Shown here: piece after piece, positions 54,312-63,813 of the stretch
Numbering within the stretch: position 1 is the first letter of the stretch
Layout of the letters: every line of letters begins with the position of its first letter
Source of the DNA: Natronorubrum thiooxidans
GTDB lineage: Archaea > Halobacteriota > Halobacteria > Halobacteriales > Natrialbaceae
Reading direction: 5' to 3'
Assembly: GCF_900156475.1 (NCBI RefSeq)
Contig: NZ_FTNR01000008.1
Location: 62,001-126,000, forward strand
Length of the DNA stretch: 64,000 nucleotides
Notes under the pieces: model-generated
The model's database searches: none
Told to the model about the DNA's origin: nothing
What the model saw: only the letters and a program-made list of their open reading frames with translations
Position numbers and translations under genes: made by a program

Positions 54312-54889
54312 TGTGTGGCGGCGAAGGCAGCCGCCTCGAGAGCCCCCACGAGAAGCCGTTGCATCCGATCGACGGCGTTGCGATGGTCGATCGCGTGCTC
54401 TCGGCTCTCGAAGAAAGTCGCGTCGACACCCGTTACGCCGCCGTCTCGCCGAACGCGCCGGCAACACAGGCCCATCTCGAGCGCGCCGACGGCGTGAGGA
54501 CGGTCGAAACCAACGGCGACGGCTACGTGGCAGACCTCATGGCGTTGCTCGAGCGCCCCGAAATCGAGCCGCCGATTCTGACCGTCGCGGCCGATCTCCC
54601 GCTGCTGTCGGGAGCCACGATCGACCGGGTGCTCGCGGCCCACGGCGAGAGCGACGCCTCACGGACCGTCTGCGTGCCCGTGGCACTGAAGCGCCGGCTC
54701 GGCGTCAGTATCGACTCGACGCTCGAGTCGGATGATCACCTCGCGCCGACCGGGGTCAACATTGTCGGCAATGCGAACGAACCTGAATCCATGACACACG
54801 TAAGCTACGATCCACGACTCGCAATCAACGTGAACCGACGCGAAGACGCCCGTATTGCAACCGGCCGACTGACTTCGGAGGGACGCTAA
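54296..54889 (+). CDS. cobY: GTP:adenosylcobinamide-phosphate guanylyltransferase CobY
   Basis: A 197-residue nucleotidyltransferase of the archaeal CobY type, not homologous to bacterial CobU. The Rossmann-like start MDAIVMCGGEGSRLESPHEKPLHPI carries the P-loop-like GGxGxR and Lys. DLPLLSG is the second conserved block, and PTGVNIVGN a third. It activates adenosylcobinamide phosphate with GTP. ATG 54296 lies inside the end of cobS, so it is coupled; cobT follows two bases after the stop. High confidence. Confidence 0.94.
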   Translation: MDAIVMCGGEGSRLESPHEKPLHPIDGVAMVDRVLSALEESRVDTRYAAVSPNAPATQAHLERADGVRTVETNGDGYVADLMALLERPEIEPPILTVAADLPLLSGATIDRVLAAHGESDASRTVCVPVALKRRLGVSIDSTLESDDHLAPTGVNIVGNANEPESMTHVSYDPRLAINVNRREDARIATGRLTSEGR

Positions 54890-54891
54890 CG

Positions 54892-55938
54892 ATGCGCGTG
54901 ATCCTCCCTGCCGGCACGACCGAGACGGGGCTGATCGACGGCATCAGCGCCGCCGGAGCCGCCCCAGATCTGATGGAACACACGCCCTCCGCAGACGTCG
55001 AGATCCTCGCATACGGCGAGCCGACGGTCGCCCCGGTGACGCCGGTCAGCCCGAACGGCTGTCCGACGCCGGCCGCGGTGACGCGAGCCGTCCGAGAAGT
55101 GGTCGACTTCGACCTCTCAGTCGTCGACGCCGGTCTCGCCCAGCCGACGGCCGCGCCCACTGTCGATCTCGGCGTCGAACCCGGCGACGACATCCGCGAG
55201 TCGACGGCCGTCCCCGACGCCGCAGCGATCTTCGACCGCGCACACACGTACGGCTCGAGTCTGCCCGACGACGAACTCATGATCGGTGAGACGGTCCCCG
55301 GCGGGACGACGACTGCACTCGGCGTGCTCACCGCCCTCGGCGAGCCGGCCGGCGTCTCCTCGTCACTGCCGGAGAACCCAATCGAGCGCAAACGTGAGGT
55401 CGTCGACGCGGCACTCGAGGCGAGCGATGCTGCGCCCGGCAGCTTCGAGGGCGAGCCGGTCGAGGCGATCCGGGCCGTCGGCGACCCGGTGCAGGCGACC
55501 GTCACGGGAATCGCCTCCGGTGCGCTCGAGGCAGGAATCAACGTCACGCTCGCCGGCGGGACCCAGATGGTCGCCGTCGCGGCGCTCCTTCGCCACGCCG
55601 ACGTCGACGCGCCGCTGTCGATCGCGACCACGTCCTTCGTCGCGGACGAACAGGGCGACCGACTCGGCGAGACCTGTTCGCGACTGGACTGTGAGCTGAC
55701 CGTCACCGATCCCGGCTTCGACGCTCGCGATCACGTCTCGATGAACCGCTACTGTGCCGGCGAAGCGAAGGAAGGCGTCGCGATGGGCGGTGCGCTCGCA
55801 CTCGTCCCCGACGACCGATTCGACGCGGTTCTGGATCGCTTCGAGACGGTGTGTGCCCGTCTCGGAATCGACGGCACGGCGGACGACGGCGGGGACGACA
55901 CGGCCGACTCGGAGCCAGAGGCCGAGCATGAACCCTGA
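54892..55938 (+). CDS. cobT: Nicotinate-nucleotide-dependent phosphoribosyltransferase, archaeal CobT
   Basis: A 348-residue protein of the archaeal CobT-like family. Conserved blocks are the mid-protein GETVPGGTTTALGVL, LAGGTQMVAVAAL, and late GYxxHxSM-like DHVSMNRYCAGEAKEGVAMGGA. It makes alpha-ribazole phosphate from nicotinate mononucleotide and a lower-ligand base. The base used is unknown. Start ATG 54892 is two bases after cobY; the end overlaps cobD by 11 bases. The C-terminal acidic tail (ADDGGDDTADSEPE) is extra. Confidence 0.9.
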   Translation: MRVILPAGTTETGLIDGISAAGAAPDLMEHTPSADVEILAYGEPTVAPVTPVSPNGCPTPAAVTRAVREVVDFDLSVVDAGLAQPTAAPTVDLGVEPGDDIRESTAVPDAAAIFDRAHTYGSSLPDDELMIGETVPGGTTTALGVLTALGEPAGVSSSLPENPIERKREVVDAALEASDAAPGSFEGEPVEAIRAVGDPVQATVTGIASGALEAGINVTLAGGTQMVAVAALLRHADVDAPLSIATTSFVADEQGDRLGETCSRLDCELTVTDPGFDARDHVSMNRYCAGEAKEGVAMGGALALVPDDRFDAVLDRFETVCARLGIDGTADDGGDDTADSEPEAEHEP

Positions 55939-56998
55939 GTCGATCCGCGCGGGCGAGCGCGTCCCCCATGGTGGCGACACCGACCCCGACATCCTCGATT
56001 TTTCGGCGAACACCAACCCATACACGCCCGACGGCGTCGCGGCGGTGTACGACCGCGCGCTCGAGGGGTCGCGTCGCTACCCCGACGACAGCTACTCCGA
56101 TTTCCGGGCCGCTGCGGCCGAGTTCGTCGGCTGTACGCCAGAGCGAGTGATCCCGACGCCCGGCGGGTTGGCCGCGATTCGGCTGGCGATGGCAATCACG
56201 CTCGAGCCCGGCGACGACGCGCTAGTTCCGTACCCCAGTTTCGGCGAGTACGCCCGCGAGGTCCAGCTACAGGGTGCGTCGCCGCAGTTCGTCCCCCACG
56301 ACGAGATCCTCGAGACCGAGGGCGACGTCCTCGAGTCAGCTGCGCTGGCGATCGTCTGTACGCCGAACAACCCGACCGGCGACGTGGCCGACCCGGACGA
56401 ACTGGCGGCGTTTGCGGCCCGCTGTGGCGAGCACGGGACGACGCTGCTGGTCGACGAGGCGTTTCTCGGCTTCACCGACCGTCCGTCGGCGGCCGGCCTC
56501 GAGGCCGAGCACGTGATCGTCGCCCGCTCGCTCACCAAGCTGTTCGGGCTGCCGGGGCTGCGGGCCGGCTTTGCCGTCGCGAGCGGCGACCGGCTCGACG
56601 CCCTCGAGACGGCCCGGCGCGCGTGGTCGCTGGGCACGCCCGCTGCCAGCGTCGGTGCCCACTGCCTGCGTCAGGACGCGTTCGTCCGTGAGACGCGCGA
56701 GGGGGTCGCCCGTGAACGTACTCGGATGCGCGAGGCACTCGAGCGACGCTTCGACGTCGGTCCCTCCGCAGCTCCCTACCTGCTCTGTGACGTCGGCGAC
56801 CGCGCCGTCGACGACGTGATCGCCTCGGCCCGCGCGGACGGCGTCGCCATCCGCGACGCGACGACGTTTCGCGGCCTCGAGTCACACATCCGCGTCGCCG
56901 TCAAGGACCGCGAGGCGAACGATCGACTGCTCGCGGCACTCGGCGTGCTCGAGGGCGACGAGCAAACCGGACTGGACGGGGACGAAGCCAGCGAATGA
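55928..56998 (+). CDS. cobD: L-threonine-O-3-phosphate decarboxylase CobD
   Basis: A 356-residue PLP aminotransferase-fold enzyme. DFSANTNPYTPDGV near the start is the CobD/HisC-like opening, CTPNNPTGDVAD the conserved cofactor block, DEAFLGFTD the Asp/Tyr block, and ARSLTKLFGLPGLRAG contains the Schiff-base lysine. It makes (R)-1-aminopropan-2-ol phosphate from threonine phosphate for CbiB. HisC is the alternative, but the cobalamin operon context supports CobD. It overlaps both neighbours. Confidence 0.9.
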   Translation: MNPESIRAGERVPHGGDTDPDILDFSANTNPYTPDGVAAVYDRALEGSRRYPDDSYSDFRAAAAEFVGCTPERVIPTPGGLAAIRLAMAITLEPGDDALVPYPSFGEYAREVQLQGASPQFVPHDEILETEGDVLESAALAIVCTPNNPTGDVADPDELAAFAARCGEHGTTLLVDEAFLGFTDRPSAAGLEAEHVIVARSLTKLFGLPGLRAGFAVASGDRLDALETARRAWSLGTPAASVGAHCLRQDAFVRETREGVARERTRMREALERRFDVGPSAAPYLLCDVGDRAVDDVIASARADGVAIRDATTFRGLESHIRVAVKDREANDRLLAALGVLEGDEQTGLDGDEASE

Positions 56999-57780
56999 CC
57001 GGACTCGAGCCAGCCTACGACGCGGTTCGACGGGCGGGGGTTCTCCGCGTCTCCCGATCCGGAACCGAGTGGCTTTCGACGGGGTGGAACGGCGGGCGAC
57101 GGATGGCAGACGCGGCTTACAACGTCACGGTTCCGGACGGCTGGGAGCGGACGGATCTCGACGCGTACATTGCAGAACGGCTCGAACGGGCCGGCTTCGC
57201 CGCTGGCTCCGACCGAGACGGTCACGACCAGACTCGAGTCGACGGTGGCCCGGCGCTGCTCACCGGGGCCAAACAGCGCGACGCTCGCGGCGCTCGGTGT
57301 GGCTCCGTGACGGCCTACGCGACGGCCGGGATCTCGAACCCGGCCGCGTTGCCGATGGAGCCATCTAAAGACGCCAGCCGGTCCGAAGCGGATAGCGACG
57401 ACCGGCGACCGGGCCACGGGACGGTCAACCTCATCGTCGGTACGACACGCGCGCTCGCCCCCGGTGCGCTGGCGAACCTCGTCGCCGTCGCCGCGGAGGC
57501 GAAAGCCGCGACGCTGCTCGCCGAAACCGGCTATCCGGGCACGACGACGGACGCGATCATCGCCGGCCACGACCCGACGGGCGAGCAGATTGCCTTTTCG
57601 GGCAGTGGCACCGACATCGGCGCGGCGACTCGAGCCTGTGTTCGCGAGGCGCTGCGTGCGACCCTCCAGGCACACTACGAGGGCTGCGATTCGACGCTCC
57701 CCGACACCGTTTCCGACGCCCCTTACGGCGTCTCGACCGACGTCCGGGCGGACGTCTTTCGGCCTGCACTCGAGGACTGA
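56995..57780 (+). CDS. cbiZ: Adenosylcobinamide amidohydrolase CbiZ
   Basis: A 261-residue CbiZ. Core blocks are RMADAAYNVTVPDG, GSVTAYATAGISNPAALP, GTVNLIVGTTRALAPGALANLVAVAAEAKAATLL and GTTTDAIIAGHDP. It hydrolyses adenosylcobinamide to adenosylcobyric acid, letting the cell salvage scavenged cobinamide back through CbiB. It overlaps cobD by four bases and ends the operon. Together with PduO at 1.4 kb, this gives a full salvage route in the archaeal form. Confidence 0.93.
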   Translation: MTGLEPAYDAVRRAGVLRVSRSGTEWLSTGWNGGRRMADAAYNVTVPDGWERTDLDAYIAERLERAGFAAGSDRDGHDQTRVDGGPALLTGAKQRDARGARCGSVTAYATAGISNPAALPMEPSKDASRSEADSDDRRPGHGTVNLIVGTTRALAPGALANLVAVAAEAKAATLLAETGYPGTTTDAIIAGHDPTGEQIAFSGSGTDIGAATRACVREALRATLQAHYEGCDSTLPDTVSDAPYGVSTDVRADVFRPALED

Positions 57781-57863
57781 GTGGGACCCACCCTGTGACC
57801 GCGACGACAGATCGCCAACCTTGCCTCGAAACGTTAACCCATCTCGAGTCCAACGGTCGAGCA

Positions 57864-58280
57864 ATGGCTGAGGACGACGACCCGACGACGATCCGCTCGC
57901 TCGCGCTCTCGCCGGGCGACGCCGCCAGCGCCTACGCCTACACACAGGAGAATCCGGGTGAGGCCGTCCTCCGGGTGACGCCACCGTTTCACGGCCGGAT
58001 GCGCGCCCGACTCCACGTCTATCAGCGCGACGATACCGAACTGACCGGGGCCGTCCACGTCCCGCCGGAGTCCGTTATCGAGGGCGACGTACTCGATGAC
58101 TACCCCCGCCTCGAGGCGGCACTCGAGGACGCCACACCAGCGGAGAGCGAGGAGATTCGCAAACGCCACGCCGACGCCGTCGAGGAGTGGCAGACTCGTG
58201 CGCGCGAGGCAATCCTCGAGGCGACCACGATCGACACCGACGACGGGCCGCATCTGGTCGAACTCAAACAGATCGGGTGA
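57864..58280 (+). CDS. Conserved haloarchaeal protein of unknown function
   Basis: A 138-residue acidic protein. Residues 1-75 look like a small beta domain (IRSLALSPGDAASAYAYTQENPGEAVLRVTPPFHGRMRARLHVY), the rest two helices (EEIRKRHADAVEEWQTRAREAIL). It has no catalytic motif or signal. The ATG at 57864 was chosen; a GTG-led extension from 57795 runs through likely promoter sequence. I do not recognise a named family with certainty. Confidence 0.75.
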   Translation: MAEDDDPTTIRSLALSPGDAASAYAYTQENPGEAVLRVTPPFHGRMRARLHVYQRDDTELTGAVHVPPESVIEGDVLDDYPRLEAALEDATPAESEEIRKRHADAVEEWQTRAREAILEATTIDTDDGPHLVELKQIG

Positions 58281-58401
58281 GTCGGCTCCTCGAGGCAGTC
58301 GCTTGGACACCGGCCAGCGCGCGGGACGGCAACGCAGTCCTGTACTTTCACTTTCACTCCGGCTGGATCGCATTCACGTACTGTCCCACTCACTGAACAG
58401 T

Positions 58402-58617
58402 ATGGCACTGATCGTCGACCGTACTGACGACCGCAGCGAACTGACGGACGGAGACGAGCGACCAGCCACACTCGAGGCCGAGCCCCGACGACGCCGAATC
58501 GACGTCACCGAGGTCCACACGGCTGGCATCGACGAGTTCGTCCAGTCGAACGTCGATACCGATGTCGTCTCACTCGAGCACCGCAGTGGACGGACGTATC
58601 TCATCATAGAGGAGTGA
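58402..58617 (+). CDS. Small conserved haloarchaeal protein
   Basis: A 71-residue acidic protein. It has a charged first half (DRSELTDGDERPATLEAEPRRRR) and a compact second half (IDVTEVHTAGIDEFVQSNVDTDVVSLEH) ending RTYLIIEE. It has no Cys, no membrane helix and no catalytic motif. It follows the previous gene by 120 bp on the same strand. The haloarchaeal composition supports coding. Function unknown. Confidence 0.6.
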   Translation: MALIVDRTDDRSELTDGDERPATLEAEPRRRRIDVTEVHTAGIDEFVQSNVDTDVVSLEHRSGRTYLIIEE

Positions 58618-58757
58618 GGGGAGGTTCGAACGCGGTGGCTCTCAGTAGCGACGGTACCTCGAATCGGGCCGTCTTCGGCACTCGAACACAGGCGAACCGA
58701 TCACGATCGTGACCGGTCCCCCGTACCGTTATCATCGGACTCGTGGGAGCACACGGC

Positions 58758-59786
58758 ATGTCGCGAACGCGAGCGATTCGTCGACGGCACCCGGAGACGA
58801 CGCGACGACGAGTGCTCGAGCGCGTCGGGATCGGTCTCACCGGCTCCGTCGGCCTCGTCGGGACGGGGACGGCTGCGGGAGTCGGGACTACTCGTGAGAC
58901 GGAGCCGCGCCCTCAAGCCGAATCGGTACAGGACGCGGTCGCCGACCAGCCGCTGATTGACGTCCACACGCATCTGATCCCTGACGAGACGCTCGACAGG
59001 GACCCACTGGACGTCGACGATCTGGTGTCGTGGATGGACACGCACGGTATCGACCGCGCCGTCGTTCTGGCGCTCGACTCACCCGAGAGCTACCCCGTTC
59101 AGGCACCGAGCTGGTGGGTCTTAGAGCAGGTTGCGGCGTATCCGGACCGACTGATTCCTTTCTGTACGGTCGATCCACGGACGCTGGTCTACGAGGACGA
59201 CTTCGGAGCCGTCACGGACCTGCTCGAGCGCTACGTCGAGCGGGGCGCCCGTGGCTTCGGTGAACTGAAAGCCGGCCTGCCGATCGACGATTCACGACTC
59301 GAGACGCTGTACGAACTGTGTGCCGACCACGGGCTGCCGGTTCTCTTTCACACTGACGAGAAAGCAATGCTGGACGAGGTCGGACTCCCGCGACTCGAAG
59401 ATGTACTGGCCTCCTATCCGGCAGTCAATTTCATCGCTCACGCCCACGCGTGGTGGGCTCACATCTCCGCAGATGTCAGCTGGGACGACCGTGGCGAGTA
59501 TCCGTCAAGGTCGATCGAGCCCGGTGGACGGGTCCCCGAACTGCTCGACGCATACGACAATATCTACGGCGACATTTCTGGTCTTTCGGGCTGGAACGCC
59601 CTCACGCGTGACGAGGCGTACGCACAGGGCTTTCTCGAGGCCCACCACGAACAGCTCCTCTTCGGGACGGACTACCTCCATTCGGGACAGGAGACGCCAC
59701 AGGTCACGCTGTTCGACCGGTTCGACCTCTCCGCGGACGCATGGGCAGACATTCGATACCGGACCATCGAACGCCTCCTCCAGTGA
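58758..59786 (+). CDS. Tat-exported amidohydrolase-family protein
   Basis: A 342-residue TIM-barrel metal hydrolase. The N-terminus has a twin-arginine signal (TTRRRVLERVGIGLTG) followed by a hydrophobic stretch. The barrel starts with LIDVHTHLIP (HxH metal ligands), then WMDTHGIDRAVVLAL, VERGARGFGELKAG (Lys/Glu), HTDEKAM, NFIAHAHAWWAH and LLFGTDYLHSG with the final Asp. It resembles the ACMSD/TatD-like amidohydrolase_2 family, so decarboxylase or hydrolase activity is possible. ATG 58758 is preferred; a GTG at 58743 would add five residues. Confidence 0.85.
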   Translation: MSRTRAIRRRHPETTRRRVLERVGIGLTGSVGLVGTGTAAGVGTTRETEPRPQAESVQDAVADQPLIDVHTHLIPDETLDRDPLDVDDLVSWMDTHGIDRAVVLALDSPESYPVQAPSWWVLEQVAAYPDRLIPFCTVDPRTLVYEDDFGAVTDLLERYVERGARGFGELKAGLPIDDSRLETLYELCADHGLPVLFHTDEKAMLDEVGLPRLEDVLASYPAVNFIAHAHAWWAHISADVSWDDRGEYPSRSIEPGGRVPELLDAYDNIYGDISGLSGWNALTRDEAYAQGFLEAHHEQLLFGTDYLHSGQETPQVTLFDRFDLSADAWADIRYRTIERLLQ

Positions 59787-59882
59787 GACACGCCGAGGGG
59801 CCACGATCGGTCAGCAGTGTCGCTGTCGTCCGTCACGCTCGTCGCTCTCGGCGGTCACCGATCGCGTTTCGACGGCTCGTTG

Positions 59883-60773
59883 TTACTCGCCGTCGCCTTT
59901 TTGGAGCGGAGCGCGGATAAGATTCCCCCACTCGGTCCAGGAGCCGTCGTAGTTGTGGACGTCCTCGTACTCGAGCAGTTCGTGGAGGGCGAACCACGCG
60001 ATCGCCGACCGCTCGCCGACGCGACAGTAGGTGACGACCGACTCGTCGCCGTCGATGCCGACGTCGGCGTAGAGGGCCTCGAGTTCGTCGGGTCCTTTGA
60101 ACCGGCCGTCGTCGCGCAGGTTGGTCTTGACCGGGACGTTCGATGCGCCGGGGATGTGGCCCCCGCGTTGGGCGGTTTCCTGCATGCCTTCGGGGGCGAT
60201 GATCTCGCCGGTAAACTCCTCGGGGGAGCGGACGTCGACCATCGGGATGCCGGCCTCGCGGGCCATGTCGACGTCGTCTTTGTAGGCGCGGATGCTCTCG
60301 AACGGGCCCTTCGCAGTGTACTCCTGTTCCGGGAAGTCGGGTTCGTCCTCGGTCAGCGGGTACTCCTCGTTGACCCAGTAGTCCTTGCCGCCGTCGAGAA
60401 CTCTCGCGTCCTCGTGGCCGTAGTACGTGAACTCCCAGTAGGCAAACAGCGCGAACCAGTTGGGAATCCAGCCGTCGCCGTAGAAGACGACCGTCGAGTC
60501 CTCGCTGATGCCGTGCTCGCCGACGACCGTCTCGAAGTCGTCCTTTTTCAGAACGTCCCGCTGGTCCTGATCGGAGAGGTCCTCATCCCACTGGAGGCCG
60601 ATTGCACCCGGCGCGTGACCTTCCTCGTAGCGCGACGGGAAGTCGCCTTCATCTGGCGATTCGGGGCTGTTGACTTCCACGAGCCGATAGTCGGGATCGT
60701 CCGCCTGAAACTCGTCTAGGTGGTCTTCGACCCAGTCCGCCGAAACCAGTACGTCGGTGTCGTATTCGGACAT
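59883..60773 (-). CDS. Thiosulfate/3-mercaptopyruvate sulfurtransferase (rhodanese)
   Basis: A 296-residue double rhodanese-domain protein. The N-terminal inactive domain includes VSADWVEDHLDEFQ and GHAPGAIGLQWDEDL. The C-terminal catalytic domain has MVDVRSPEEFTGE, GHIPGASNVPV and the active loop CRVGERS with the persulfide-forming Cys. It moves sulfane sulfur from thiosulfate or mercaptopyruvate; CRxGxR loops favour thiosulfate. It is soluble and monocistronic, divergent from the fumarylacetoacetase-family gene. Confidence 0.93.
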   Translation of the reverse strand: MSEYDTDVLVSADWVEDHLDEFQADDPDYRLVEVNSPESPDEGDFPSRYEEGHAPGAIGLQWDEDLSDQDQRDVLKKDDFETVVGEHGISEDSTVVFYGDGWIPNWFALFAYWEFTYYGHEDARVLDGGKDYWVNEEYPLTEDEPDFPEQEYTAKGPFESIRAYKDDVDMAREAGIPMVDVRSPEEFTGEIIAPEGMQETAQRGGHIPGASNVPVKTNLRDDGRFKGPDELEALYADVGIDGDESVVTYCRVGERSAIAWFALHELLEYEDVHNYDGSWTEWGNLIRAPLQKGDGE

Positions 60774-60880
60774 GCGCGAGTGGCTCCCACGAGCAGCGTC
60801 AAAACGGTAACACGTCGATTCGACCCGAACCGGTTCGCAAGCAAACCGGTACGCCTAATCCGTCGGAACCGAGACCGCCG

Positions 60881-61606
60881 ATGATGAAACTCGCGCGAAT
60901 CGAGACGGACGATGGGCCGGTTGCAGGACGGTACGAGGACGGCATCGTTCACGGCGACGACGGCGTCTATGAGGTCGGCGTCGATGGCACGCTGTTGCCA
61001 CCCTGTGAGCCCTCGGCGCTGTACTGCGTCGGGCGCAACTACGCGGCGACGCTCGATCAGATGGAGTACGAACGCCCCGAGGAACCCGACTTCTTCATCA
61101 AACCGCCGGCGTCGCTGCTCGGCCACCGGGAGCCGATCCCCTACCCCGAGTTCACCGAGGAACTCACCTACGCGGGCGAACTCGCGGCCGTCATCGACGA
61201 ACCCTGCAACAACCTCACCGAAGACGAGGTGTCGGACGTCGTCCGGGGCTACACCATCATGAACGACGTCGACGCGCTCGACCAGCAGGGTCGCACCGCG
61301 CGCAAGGCGTTCGACGGCTCCGGGCCGCTCGGGCCGTGGATCGAGACCGCCGTCGACCCGTCGGGGATCGACATGCACACCGACGTCGCCGGCGAGCGCC
61401 GCCAGGAAGCGAACACGGAACTCATGCTGTTCGGCCCTGAGGAGATTATCGCCTACCTCTCCCGGCGATTCACGTTCCGCCCCGGCGACGTGATCGCCTT
61501 CGGCAGTCCCGCCAACCCCGGATTGGTCGAACCCGGTGACACCGTCGAAATCACCTACGAGGGCGTCGGCACACTCCGGAACACGGTGGTCGGCTCGAGC
61601 GACTGA
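60881..61606 (+). CDS. Fumarylacetoacetate hydrolase family protein
   Basis: A 241-residue FAH-fold protein. Core blocks are ALYCVGRNYAATLDQM, FFIKPPASLLGH, the metal ligands in YAGELAAVIDEPC, and GYTIMNDVDALDQQ. The late part has FRPGDVIAFGSPANPG and ends VEITYEGVGTL. It most resembles the FahA-2/YisK-like group acting on acylpyruvates or similar beta-diketones or oxaloacetate. The substrate is not identifiable. Start at 60881 or the next ATG (60884). Monocistronic. Confidence 0.9.
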   Translation: MMKLARIETDDGPVAGRYEDGIVHGDDGVYEVGVDGTLLPPCEPSALYCVGRNYAATLDQMEYERPEEPDFFIKPPASLLGHREPIPYPEFTEELTYAGELAAVIDEPCNNLTEDEVSDVVRGYTIMNDVDALDQQGRTARKAFDGSGPLGPWIETAVDPSGIDMHTDVAGERRQEANTELMLFGPEEIIAYLSRRFTFRPGDVIAFGSPANPGLVEPGDTVEITYEGVGTLRNTVVGSSD

Positions 61607-61701
61607 GACGGGTTGCTGTAACGATGTCCCGGCGCAACCGCTTCGGGACGGTTGCATCCTCGATGGCTTACAGCGGCCCGTACGAGACGATCTACAGCCA
61701 C

Positions 61702-63813
61702 TCACAGCGGCGTGGGCGGTTCGGTATTTATCTCGAACCGTGCACCCCCGTCGGCGCTTTCGGTCGCCTCGACGGTCCAGCCGTGAGCATCGGCAATGCT
61801 CCTGACGATGGCGAGGCCGAAGCCGGTCCCCTCGCCCGTCGTCGAGTACCCTCGATCGAATATTTCCTGGCGCTGCGTCGGTGGGATACCCGGGCCGTCG
61901 TCTTCCAGATAGAACCCGTCGTCGTCCTCGAGGGGACCGATCCGAATCGTCACGCCCTCGCCGCCGTGGGTTACGGCGTTCGAGAGGAGGTTCTCGATCA
62001 ACTGGCGCAGACGCGACTCGTCGGCCTCGACGCGGTAGGTCTCGAGGTCGACCGCCAGCGTCTCCCAGTCCGCTGGTACCGTTTCGCAGACAGACTCGAC
62101 CAGCGGCCCGAGCGCGACCGGGCGTGTCTCGTCGACTTGCCGGCCCTCGCGTGCGAGCGTCAGCAGGTCGGTGACGAGCGCGTTCATTCGCTCGTGGGCG
62201 GCCTCGATCCGATCGAAGTCCGCCGACGAACAACTCTCGCGCCCGAGTTCGAGCGCGGCCTGTGCGACCGTCAACGGATTCCGGAGGTCGTGACTGACGA
62301 TGGAGGTAAACTCCTCGAGGCGCGCGTTGGTCCGCTGGAGTTCCCGTTCTCGCTCTTTCCGTTCGGTGATGTCCTGGAACGCGCCGCGAGCACCGGTCAG
62401 GTTGCCATCGTCGTCGTACCACGGCGTTCCCACCGTTCGAACCCAGCGCGTCTCGTCTGTGTGCGTGACGATCCGCAACTCCAGATCGTAGTCGTCGCCC
62501 GTGGTCCACAGCCGCTCGAAGGCAGCCGTGATCGTCGCTCTGTCTCGAGGGTGATAGAAGTCGATTCCGTCCTCGATGGTCGGCTCGTACTCCGGGGGCA
62601 GTTCGTGAATGCAATAGACCTCGTCGGTCCATCGCATCGTCTCCGTCCGGAAGTCGACTTCCCAGCCGCCGATGTCCGCAACCGACTGGATGTGTCGGAG
62701 AAACTCTCGTTTCTGCTCGAGTTCCCGCGTTCGTCGCTTGAGAGCCGTGATATCTCTCCCTTCCGCAACGATCAGGACTACTTCCCCACGCTCGTCGGTG
62801 ATCGGTCGAAGCGAGAAGTCGATGACGACCGTCTCGTCGGCTCCCTGTACCGTTTCGTCGTAGCGGACGAACTCACCGGTGGCCGCCACTTCGATCGCGT
62901 CTTGCAGGCGGTCCTGGGTTTCGGCGTCGATCTGCCACCACTCGGATTCCCAGACTGGACGCCCGATCACGTCCTCGCGGCCGAACCCACCGAACTCCAG
63001 CGCGGTGTCGTTCGCCTTCAGCAACGTCCCGTCTGGATCTAGCAGCCCGGTAAACTGGTAGGTCTGGTTGAAAATCGCGTCGTACTGGCGTTCGCGCTCT
63101 TTTTGCTCGGTGATGTTGCGCGTCGCACCGACGAGTTTGACGATAGCCCCGTCGACGACGACGGGACTGATTCGCGTCTCCCAGTAGGATCGTTCGTCGG
63201 GAACCGAAAGCACCTCCTCGTACTCGAGTGGCTCGTTCCTGGCGACGCACTGCCGGTAGTTCTCGAGAATGCGTTTACCCTCTTCAGGAGTGAAAACCTC
63301 CTGAAGTCGACGGCCACGGAGTTCGTCGTTCGTCAGCCCCGTGTGGGTTTCGTACACCGGATTGACTCGCTCGAGTCGAAACTCGTCGGCTGCTTCGTCG
63401 ACGTCGACAAGAAAGAGCGCGTCTTGGGTGTTCTCGAATACGGTTTCCGCGAGTTCGACGTCGGACTGCTGACCCGTATGCTCGTCACCTTCACGGACGA
63501 TAATCGAGAGGCCGTCCTCGCCGGGATAGAGATGGACGTCGACCCGGGACTCGAACGGTTCACGGAGCAGGGTTTCGATCGAGCGTGACTCCTGGGTTGC
63601 CACGGCGTCATGGCAGTGTGACTCGAGTGCTGATCCGCGAAACGCAGGCAGAACGTCCCAGAGCAGGTCGCCTTCGGCTTTCGCTGCTGGCGTTTCGGTC
63701 CAGGCTGCCATCCGCTCGTTCCAGTACGTGATCTGCCACTCGGCGTCTACCGCGCAGTGTGGGTCCGAGATACGTTCGATCAATCGTTCGTAGTTCGGTC
63801 GTGTATCAGTCAT
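61702..63813 (-). CDS. Multi-PAS sensor histidine kinase
   Basis: A 703-residue soluble kinase with no membrane helix. Four PAS domains are read from the sequence: about 10-115, 120-235 (ends VGATRNITEQKERE), 240-358 (ends VAEGRDITALK) and 370-488 (ends GAFQDITERKERE). HisKA follows with EFTSIVSHDLRNPLTVAQAAL (His508), then the ATPase domain with LIENLLSNAVTHGG (N box), DDGPGIP and GTGFGLAIV. It senses cytoplasmic redox or light-like signals through PAS; no ligand is clear. No response-regulator gene is adjacent, typical of haloarchaeal orphan kinases. Confidence 0.94.
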   Translation of the reverse strand: MTDTRPNYERLIERISDPHCAVDAEWQITYWNERMAAWTETPAAKAEGDLLWDVLPAFRGSALESHCHDAVATQESRSIETLLREPFESRVDVHLYPGEDGLSIIVREGDEHTGQQSDVELAETVFENTQDALFLVDVDEAADEFRLERVNPVYETHTGLTNDELRGRRLQEVFTPEEGKRILENYRQCVARNEPLEYEEVLSVPDERSYWETRISPVVVDGAIVKLVGATRNITEQKERERQYDAIFNQTYQFTGLLDPDGTLLKANDTALEFGGFGREDVIGRPVWESEWWQIDAETQDRLQDAIEVAATGEFVRYDETVQGADETVVIDFSLRPITDERGEVVLIVAEGRDITALKRRTRELEQKREFLRHIQSVADIGGWEVDFRTETMRWTDEVYCIHELPPEYEPTIEDGIDFYHPRDRATITAAFERLWTTGDDYDLELRIVTHTDETRWVRTVGTPWYDDDGNLTGARGAFQDITERKERERELQRTNARLEEFTSIVSHDLRNPLTVAQAALELGRESCSSADFDRIEAAHERMNALVTDLLTLAREGRQVDETRPVALGPLVESVCETVPADWETLAVDLETYRVEADESRLRQLIENLLSNAVTHGGEGVTIRIGPLEDDDGFYLEDDGPGIPPTQRQEIFDRGYSTTGEGTGFGLAIVRSIADAHGWTVEATESADGGARFEINTEPPTPL

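Noticed and set aside
60716-62632. 638-codon minus-strand frame over the FAH gene and part of the kinase
   Set aside because: Arg-rich, not acidic, no motif, and it spans two real genes.
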